This document shows, in pieces, positions 14,071 through 18,725 of a stretch of 18,725 nt of DNA. The notes under the pieces were generated by a model, which ran no database searches, was not told the DNA's origin, and saw only the letters and a program-made list of their open reading frames with translations. Position 1 is the first letter of the stretch, and every line of letters begins with the position of its first letter. The DNA lies in assembly GCA_045588655.1 (NCBI GenBank), contig JAZNEP010000032.1, positions 1 to 18,725 on the forward strand, read 5' to 3'. Origin of the DNA: SVFI01 sp045588655. Lineage in GTDB: Bacteria > Bacillota > Clostridia > Lachnospirales > Lachnospiraceae. The position numbers were made by a program, and so were the translations under genes.

Positions 14071-14730
14071 CTATTTCACCTGGTAAGGCTTAGCATCAAG
14101 CGGCTTCTTGCAACCATTTTTCTTCGCAATATAGAAGAATAACGCTTTCTGTATCCACCTGCCAATACGCTTATGTTGTCGAATCTCTTTTTCTGAAAAA
14201 TACTCCGGGGCTGCAAATTTGTTTACTTCTTCCTTGTCAAAAGTTTCTTTCTGTGCAAAAGACTCACCCATTTTTTCATAATGTGCTACCATCTTTTCTG
14301 CCATGCCCTCAGGCATCCAAGAAGGGCCAAAATTATCCCCTTTAATCAGCGTCCCATTATATTTACAGTTTAAATATGACGGTAATATTTCTAAATACGC
14401 CTCTCCACACCGAAGCTGGCTGGCTTCGGCAAAACCACCCTGTAATATAAAGGACATTTTTGTGCCGGTTTCCTTTTTCGGTTGCAGAGTTTCTAAAAAT
14501 TCCAGCATAATTCCCGGCACATTCTCTACATACAAAGGAATAGCGAATAAAATATTACTGTTTTTATCATATGCTTCTTTAGCACCTGTCCATTGCTTTT
14601 TATCAGACAAATGCCAAACTTCCGTTGTGTTTCCACTCACTTCAAATCCACGAACAAAAGCACGAATAATTCGCGCTGTATTACTCTTAGTCTCCACACG
14701 AGGACTTGCATTGATTATTACTAAATGCAT
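14071..14730 (-). CDS. Flavodoxin-fold NAD(P)H-dependent oxidoreductase
   Basis: A 219-residue protein with the flavodoxin-like start MHLVIINASPRVETKSNTARI (phosphate-binding loop for FMN near SPRVETKSNT), the second conserved strand NSNILFAIPLYVENVPGIMLEFLE (the FAIPLYV.. region that positions the flavin), and FILQGGFAEASQL near residues 94-106. It belongs to the NADPH-dependent FMN reductase/flavodoxin superfamily, and the substrate is unknown. It has no cysteine cluster, in contrast to its upstream partner. Its start overlaps the end of the partner by 10 bases and has an AAGGGGG site within the partner's coding sequence, so the two are coupled and may form a hetero-complex. Confidence 0.8.
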   Translation of the reverse strand: MHLVIINASPRVETKSNTARIIRAFVRGFEVSGNTTEVWHLSDKKQWTGAKEAYDKNSNILFAIPLYVENVPGIMLEFLETLQPKKETGTKMSFILQGGFAEASQLRCGEAYLEILPSYLNCKYNGTLIKGDNFGPSWMPEGMAEKMVAHYEKMGESFAQKETFDKEEVNKFAAPEYFSEKEIRQHKRIGRWIQKALFFYIAKKNGCKKPLDAKPYQVK

Positions 14731-15230
14731 GAAAGAATCCCCCTTCCTTCTTCTAACGGAAATACACCAAGAGAACTACTTTCAAAATTAAGTGCCGTTC
14801 TCTCCATCCATTTTTCGAGATATGTATGTTCTGCTTTTCCCGTATAAATAATTCCCATCTGCAGACGAATATCATAACGCGGTACATGTCGCATCTGACC
14901 ATCTACAAACTGTAAATACATTGTTGCGATCGGTAAAATTCTATCCAACAAATCTTTCGTCTGATAAGACACAAATCCAAATTTTGTATCTGTAATGAAA
15001 ACAATCTTCTCATGTCGTAAAATTTTTTTAAGAATAATCTCATAGTCATCCTTAATCGTACAGATTCCCGGCGTCTTCAACCAACAATAATTGCAACCAA
15101 TGCAATGCGATATTTTCATTTCCTTTGTACAAACTACCTCACTGCCCTCAGACTGTGCACATATCTGATTTTGCAATTCCAAAACTTCATCATTACACTC
15201 AGATAATGTATTTATCACAAGTACACTCAT
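14721..15230 (-). CDS. Flavodoxin-fold reductase with Isf-type cysteine motif
   Basis: A 169-residue protein of the flavodoxin/NADPH-dependent FMN reductase superfamily with a compact cysteine motif C43-x2-C46-x2-C49-x7-C57, the pattern of archaeal iron-sulfur flavoproteins (Isf), which bind a 4Fe-4S cluster. After it come the usual KDDYEIILKKILRHEKIVFITD strand region and a segment GFVSYQTKDLLDRILPI that positions the flavin. The N-terminal loop is less typical (MSVLVINTLSECNDEV), so flavin binding by this chain alone is uncertain. A good AAAGGAGA site precedes the ATG. It overlaps the following oxidoreductase gene by 10 bases. Confidence 0.78.
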   Translation of the reverse strand: MSVLVINTLSECNDEVLELQNQICAQSEGSEVVCTKEMKISHCIGCNYCWLKTPGICTIKDDYEIILKKILRHEKIVFITDTKFGFVSYQTKDLLDRILPIATMYLQFVDGQMRHVPRYDIRLQMGIIYTGKAEHTYLEKWMERTALNFESSSLGVFPLEEGRGILSCI

Positions 15231-15255
15231 ATTCTGTTCTCCTTTTCAGTTTAAT

Positions 15256-15699
15256 TTAATTAAACTTTTCTATCTCATACTCACTTAAAAATTTAAACCA
15301 ACGCGTGATTTTCTTTAATGGACTCGTCACATACAAATAATACAGAGGTAACACCTGCAACAGCACAAGTCCAAGCCACAATCCTATGCCCGCTATCGTA
15401 ACTCCCCTACCATAAATAATCAAATACGCAATTATCACATCAATTACCGCCAAGGTTATTACCAAAAGCCAATCATTAAAGATCATACATCTTTTTACAG
15501 TAATCACTCCATGGTTTTCAAAATCCAGTTTCCAGTAAGTCGTGGTTCTTCCACTATCGACTCTGATTTTATCATTCTTCACAAACCAGATAGGATACAA
15601 TTCTTTTTCCATACGATGATTTTTGTGATTACTTTTCAAATAGTCCATTTGTGTATTCAGTTCGTCTCTATTTTTGGATGTTAAATACGTCTTTTTCAT
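15256..15699 (-). CDS. Two-pass membrane protein, unknown function
   Basis: A 147-residue protein with a soluble N-terminal part (1-72) containing a probable small beta domain (YPIWFVKNDKIRVDSGRTTT) and two membrane segments at about 76-97 and 100-124, then a charged tail. I chose the ATG at 15699, which has AAAAGGAAG close upstream; an ATG at 15732 would add 11 residues (MLHIQIEKRKQ) but lacks a strong site. It follows the CPBP gene and precedes the flavoprotein pair by 25 bases. The layout resembles small PH-like or YcxB-type membrane proteins, but I do not assign a family. Confidence 0.6.
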   Translation of the reverse strand: MKKTYLTSKNRDELNTQMDYLKSNHKNHRMEKELYPIWFVKNDKIRVDSGRTTTYWKLDFENHGVITVKRCMIFNDWLLVITLAVIDVIIAYLIIYGRGVTIAGIGLWLGLVLLQVLPLYYLYVTSPLKKITRWFKFLSEYEIEKFN

Positions 15700-15808
15700 T
15701 TGCTTCCTTTTCTCTATCTGAATATGTAACATATTCTTTTATTCCAAACACTTTATGCATCTTTAAACCTCACATCAAAATCAAATAGTCGCGTGCTTTC
15801 AATCTATA

Positions 15809-16393
15809 TTATTGTTCGAATAGCATAATAGCAATCCATATACTCAATACAACGAACAAATTAACATGAACTGGCATCAAGAAAAAAACATTAAAGATTG
15901 TATGAAGCAGAACTGGTACTAGTATATTTCGATATCGCATATAGGACTTCCCCAAAACACATCCAACTATTACTGTGTATAAAATCCAAAAAACAATTTC
16001 TCTTATCCCAATTAAATTGCGCATCGCCCACATTGGAATATGCCAAATAGCCCATTCTAAACTAACAAATAATATCGCAACCACTTCTTTTTTGTTTTGT
16101 GCAACGCTCCTTAATCGGTATCCACGCCAAACAACTTCCTCTAATAAAGCCATAAAAAAAAGATATACCATACCTACTAGCAGTGTTTGTAACTCCCATT
16201 CTTGTACTGTAAGTATATTTGTGAAAAAAATACCCACTACAGCTATAATCAGAGAAAATACTAGTGCTTCTACTCGAACTCTTAATTCAAACATTTCCAT
16301 TAGCCATTTCTTTATACCTTTATTTCGTAATAGAAAACATAATGTAAAAATTAGCGGTATAAGAATAAAAAAGTATTTCAAATCAAGAAGCAT
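15809..16393 (-). CDS. CPBP family intramembrane metalloprotease, 5'-truncated frame
   Basis: A 194-residue integral membrane protein with the three CPBP motifs: EEVVWRGYR (EExxxR, residues 85-93), the second motif SLEWAIWHIP (with His at about 118) and the third motif LLHTIFN (HxxxN, at about 162-168). These bind the metal for a Rce1-like protease. Family roles in Firmicutes include bacteriocin immunity and surface-protein maturation. The ATG at 16393 lacks a ribosome binding site at normal distance; a better start (ATG at 16480, AGAAGG 7 bases upstream) lies in the same frame, separated by one TAA at 16427-16429. A complete gene would code for 223 residues. The gene is therefore probably damaged, or restarts weakly at 16393. 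Confidence 0.75.
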   Translation of the reverse strand: MLLDLKYFFILIPLIFTLCFLLRNKGIKKWLMEMFELRVRVEALVFSLIIAVVGIFFTNILTVQEWELQTLLVGMVYLFFMALLEEVVWRGYRLRSVAQNKKEVVAILFVSLEWAIWHIPMWAMRNLIGIREIVFWILYTVIVGCVLGKSYMRYRNILVPVLLHTIFNVFFLMPVHVNLFVVLSIWIAIMLFEQ

Positions 16394-16480
16394 AGAAGGA
16401 ACTGCTACTCCTTGATAACTAATATATTATAATGGAACATAGCAAATTGCTGAAATGATCCATACCAATAATGTCCACAT
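16394..16480 (-). pseudogene. 5' fragment of the CPBP gene, interrupted by in-frame TAA
   Basis: From the ATG at 16480 the frame reads MWTLLVWIISAICYVPL, then TAA, then YISYQGVAVPS leading straight into the next ATG at 16393. The hydrophobic first segment fits the missing first membrane helix of a CPBP protein. The TAA is the only stop in 224 codons. A read error, a recent mutation or a two-part gene are the options. Confidence 0.55.
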
Positions 16481-16550
16481 AAATCATCCTTCTTCCTTTA
16501 CCAAAGTGCTTCTCTAATTAAGTATTCAATAAAATATTTCTATCTTCTCA

Positions 16551-17537
16551 TCAGCAAACTTCAAAATTTGGGACAATGTTTTTTTCAATATATTCTACTC
16601 TGTCAAACACCATCGGTTTAAAATGTGCAGTTATGGCTACTACAATTTGATTTTTTCTATCAATGTAGATAATATTACCACCATCACCGATAGCGGCAAT
16701 TATATCTCTTGTTCTGTGAGGAAGCCACCACAAAAATCCATAATCCTGATTTCCAAATTTCTCATCGGTAGATACGTAGGATTTTGTCATCATTTCAATC
16801 CAATTCTCACTTACAATACGGGTATTGTTATATACTCCGTTATTAAGCACCATCAAACCTATCTGTGCCATTTCATATGCAGAAAGCGATAATCCCCAAC
16901 CCGCAGTTGGCATACCGGTCGGGTCCAAAAACCAAACCTTTCCGTGATCGTTTTTGTTCATTAAATACTCAAACTGGTCTTCTTTGCTCTCACAGCCTGC
17001 ATTGCTTCTTGCTGCAATTCCTAACGGTTTAAAAAGATATTCGTTCGCAAAATCAAGTACATTCATACCACTTGTAATTCTAATAATTCCCAAGAGAATT
17101 TGAACACCGAGAGTGTGATATCTGAATTCATTAGTGATACCTTTGCGACCGCCTAAAACATCCAATGTTGTCAGTGTCCAATCCTCCGATGTGCAAACCT
17201 TTGTCCACGGTTCACTCTTTCCCTTATAGGGAGCAGTCATTGTAAGCAAATGTTTAATTGTAACTTTAAATATAGTTTGCTCTCCTCTTTTAGGAGTGTA
17301 AGTTTCCTTGTAATAGTCCATTACCAAGTCGTCTACACTTTTTATCAAACCCCGGTCAATAGCAATTCCTATCAACAATGATGTTACAGATTTTGTCACA
17401 CTCATAACATTCATTGTATCGTCTCTATTAAAGCCATCCCTATACTCTTCAATTTCAAGTATATTATCCTTATAGGCTACAATCTGTTTTATATTAATAT
17501 CGTTTTTGCTTGAATAAGTATCTAATACTTTCTTCAT
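16551..17537 (-). CDS. Serine hydrolase of the beta-lactamase/penicillin-binding family
   Basis: A 328-residue protein of the class C beta-lactamase superfamily (esterase or peptidase-like members). The catalytic S-x-x-K is S46-V-T-K49 (MSVTKSVTSLL), the second motif is Y140-H-T (FRYHTLGVQ, where Y-x-N is usual), and the third lies in GDGGNIIYIDRK. There is no signal peptide, so it is probably cytoplasmic and not a resistance enzyme. The start is the ATG at 17537 with AGGAGG 7 bases before it; a TTG at 17555 would add 6 residues and overlap that site. It lies after the zinc-ribbon gene's terminator, so it has its own promoter, perhaps near TATGAT at 17565-17570. Confidence 0.85.
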   Translation of the reverse strand: MKKVLDTYSSKNDINIKQIVAYKDNILEIEEYRDGFNRDDTMNVMSVTKSVTSLLIGIAIDRGLIKSVDDLVMDYYKETYTPKRGEQTIFKVTIKHLLTMTAPYKGKSEPWTKVCTSEDWTLTTLDVLGGRKGITNEFRYHTLGVQILLGIIRITSGMNVLDFANEYLFKPLGIAARSNAGCESKEDQFEYLMNKNDHGKVWFLDPTGMPTAGWGLSLSAYEMAQIGLMVLNNGVYNNTRIVSENWIEMMTKSYVSTDEKFGNQDYGFLWWLPHRTRDIIAAIGDGGNIIYIDRKNQIVVAITAHFKPMVFDRVEYIEKNIVPNFEVC

Positions 17538-17576
17538 AAAACTTCCTCCTGTCAAGCAGTAAAAATCATACTATTT

Positions 17577-17584
17577 GGACGTCC
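17577..17584. promoter_or_regulatory. GGACGTCC palindrome, possible operator
   Basis: An 8-bp perfect palindrome flanked by T- and A-rich bases lies in the spacer upstream of the possible -10 TATGAT (17565-17570) of the serine hydrolase gene. Position suits a repressor site, but no matching -35 is clear, so confidence is low. Confidence 0.3.
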
Positions 17585-17625
17585 TAAAATAAGTCTAAGT
17601 GAATTAAAAATTAATTTCAATAACA

Positions 17626-17659
17626 AAAAAAGATATCTAAGTTAATAGACATCTTTTTT
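17626..17659 (-). terminator. Bidirectional intrinsic terminator after the zinc-ribbon gene
   Basis: A 12-bp stem (17626-17637 with 17648-17659, one G-U pair on the minus strand) with a 10-base loop has A- and T-tracts at both ends. It starts three bases after the zinc-ribbon stop, and closes the XRE/zinc-ribbon transcript. Confidence 0.85.
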
Positions 17660-17662
17660 ATT

Positions 17663-17896
17663 TTACAGTTGTTTTATCTTTTTAGATTTTTTTAGTGTAG
17701 CAACATCCGATTGATCAATCCATTCTTCTGAAAAACCACATCCACAACATATATATCTTTTAACATATATACTGCCAGATAAAATGGTCATTCCAGTTTG
17801 AATATTATTACCGCATGTAGGATCTGGATGTCCGTCGTTTGATACTACTACAATATCATTACCACCACATTTAGAACATATTTTAGTATTTTTCAT
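17663..17896 (-). CDS. Small zinc-ribbon protein
   Basis: A 77-residue protein with a CxxC at C7-C10 (KICSKCGG) and a second at C50-C53 (YICCGCGF), the pattern of a zinc ribbon with a beta-hairpin between the two knuckles; C28 in the centre and C51 are extra cysteines. The tail is Lys-rich. Such short ribbons in Firmicutes have no settled function. The ribosome binding site GGAGG is 12 bases upstream, inside the tail of the antitoxin remnant at 17901-17978. It is followed at once by a strong terminator. Confidence 0.75.
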   Translation of the reverse strand: MKNTKICSKCGGNDIVVVSNDGHPDPTCGNNIQTGMTILSGSIYVKRYICCGCGFSEEWIDQSDVATLKKSKKIKQL

Positions 17897-17900
17897 AATT

Positions 17901-17978
17901 TTATAAAACCTCCGACAAATTCATTACTAATCTTGCAACTTTAGAAAAGTTCTGATTCGCTTCCGTGATTGAAACCAT
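17901..17978 (-). pseudogene. Remnant of a Phd/YefM-family antitoxin gene
   Basis: An ATG-started 25-codon frame begins MVSITEANQNFSKVARLV, which matches the conserved N-terminus of prevent-host-death (Phd/YefM) antitoxins, then continues MNLSEVL and stops. In the family the next residues are DE followed by the rest of an 80-90-residue protein. Adding one base after GTA would restore LVDE, which suggests a single-base loss, but the rest of the antitoxin and any RelE/YoeB toxin are gone. The stop lies 5 bases before the zinc-ribbon ATG. Confidence 0.65.
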
Positions 17979-18018
17979 TGTCCAACCTATTTTTTCCGAC
18001 ACTGAGCAAGCTTAGAAA

Positions 18019-18531
18019 CTACTTTAAGATAAAGGCAATCGTGTTTAACAACATTGCAATATAAAAAAGGCTCCCTGTTATAAAATCTGTTTTATTTTTA
18101 CCATCCTTGGCTTTACTTATAAATGTAGCACCATTATACGCACAGAGTATACTAACCAACGGCGCTGGTGATAGTTCTTTCCACAAAGAAATAAGCACCA
18201 TGATAATAACAACTATGCCCATTGTTATAATTCCTTTACGCATAGATTTTAAATTCAGCATTTCATTATAACTTGCAACTTTTTCTAAAGTTTCTTTCAT
18301 TTCTTTATTCATTTTCTCGCTTTTCCTTTCTCCATCAAGCAACTCACGCAACTCAACATCATAATAATCTGCCATTTCAATTAGGATATCCAAATCTGGC
18401 ATATTACTTCCTGTTTCCCAACGAGAAACTGTTCTGCGTGAAACACCCAGAAATTCACCCAATTGCTCTTGTGTGAGATTCTTTTCATTTCTGAGTTCTT
18501 TGAGGAATGTCCCAATTTTATGTTGATTCAT
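18019..18531 (-). CDS. XRE-family transcriptional regulator with membrane tail
   Basis: A 170-residue protein with an N-terminal XRE helix-turn-helix at about residues 6-62 (LTQEQLGEFLGVSRRTVSRWETGSNMPDLDIL in two parts), a short coiled linker (about 65-95) and two or three hydrophobic segments at about 100-118, 122-138 and 150-169. Membrane-anchored XRE proteins of this layout are common in gut Clostridia and may respond to the envelope. The start is the ATG at 18531 with GGAGGG about 9 bases upstream; an ATG at 18561 would add 10 residues but overlaps that site. Its nearest downstream items are the antitoxin remnant and the zinc-ribbon gene. Confidence 0.88.
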   Translation of the reverse strand: MNQHKIGTFLKELRNEKNLTQEQLGEFLGVSRRTVSRWETGSNMPDLDILIEMADYYDVELRELLDGERKSEKMNKEMKETLEKVASYNEMLNLKSMRKGIITMGIVVIIMVLISLWKELSPAPLVSILCAYNGATFISKAKDGKNKTDFITGSLFYIAMLLNTIAFILK

Positions 18532-18581
18532 CTCTATGTTCCCTCCTTTCAATGACATCATACAATGAATACATTAAGCAT

Positions 18582-18611
18582 AACAGGACACAAAGCGAGC
18601 AATGTCCTGTT
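18582..18611. repeat. 9-bp perfect inverted repeat upstream of the XRE gene
   Basis: AACAGGACA and TGTCCTGTT enclose a 12-base loop. There is no T-run after it on the minus strand and only a short one on the plus strand, so it is not a good terminator of either. It may be a leader hairpin or an operator of the XRE protein. Confidence 0.5.
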
Positions 18612-18725
18612 TTACCTGATGAGACACTTCATGTCTACATAATTATTTTTTAAGAAACTTCGAATTCTTCTCTCTGTGTTACCAATTATAACTTAAGCTT
18701 ACTCAACATGATACATCTTCCTAAG
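18612..18725 (-). other. Right-edge region without a supported gene
   Basis: The stretch before the XRE leader holds a short bulged hairpin (AGACA/TGTCT, about 18620-18645) and AT-rich bases. At the edge, the minus frame from 18725 reads LRKMYHVE then TAA at 18699-18701, which could be the end of a gene starting outside the window, but eight codons cannot settle it. Confidence 0.3.

Noticed and set aside
15668..15760. 30-codon frame MHKVFGIKEYVTY... overlapping the start of the small membrane protein gene
   Set aside because: It has a plausible GAGG site, but it overlaps the better-supported gene in another frame and no family is recognisable.
13893..18725. Integrated mobile element in the accessory right part
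   Set aside because: Remnants and accessory genes suggest rearrangement, but no integrase, transposase, flanking repeat or tRNA target is visible.

Overview
The window looks like a chromosomal segment of a low-GC Clostridia, most likely Lachnospiraceae. The reasons are the dnaX-ybaB-recR cluster with a clostridial-type 6-phosphofructokinase, the DUF5711, CvpA and LysM genes, the AGGAGG-type ribosome binding sites, and a membrane-anchored XRE regulator. Every gene I can support lies on the minus strand, so transcription runs from the right end to the left end. I see no integrase, transposase, CRISPR array, tRNA gene or phage gene.

From right to left: (1) 14.0-18.7 kb is an accessory stretch. 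It holds a membrane-anchored XRE regulator, a remnant of a Phd/YefM antitoxin, a small zinc-ribbon protein with its own terminator, a beta-lactamase-fold serine hydrolase, a CPBP protease gene whose start is cut off by an in-frame TAA, a small membrane protein and two overlapping flavoprotein genes. (2) 9.8-13.9 kb starts at a clear sigma-A promoter. It carries a TIGR01440/DUF436 gene, two half-size chromate (CHR) transporter genes joined by ATGA overlaps, a small alarmone (ppGpp) synthetase, a 2H phosphoesterase and a lipoprotein, and closes with an intrinsic terminator. (3) 8.5-9.7 kb is a two-gene unit: a LytTR DNA-binding protein and a LiaF-like membrane protein. A strong promoter lies in front, with two 13-bp direct repeats 21 bp apart just upstream, the geometry expected of a LytTR operator. 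(4) 3.2-8.4 kb is a probable operon pfkA-dnaX-ybaB-recR-galM-small membrane gene, with a promoter and palindrome before pfkA and a 13-bp-stem terminator after the last gene. (5) 0.25-3.1 kb holds an envelope group: a LysM membrane protein, a DUF5711 protein and a CvpA-family protein. (6) The first 250 bases hold two tandem near-consensus promoters reading out of the left edge, followed by a boxA-like element, probably the front of an rRNA operon just outside the window.

The core genes serve DNA replication and repair (clamp loader, RecR, YbaB), central sugar metabolism (phosphofructokinase, mutarotase), envelope functions and stress signalling. The items most worth following up are the self-contained LytTR/LiaF-like module with its operator, the antitoxin remnant, the interrupted CPBP gene, a possible -1 frameshift site in dnaX placed where a gamma-type product would end, and a degenerate MPN/JAMM-like domain in the LysM protein. 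None of these is proven to be a new system from sequence alone.
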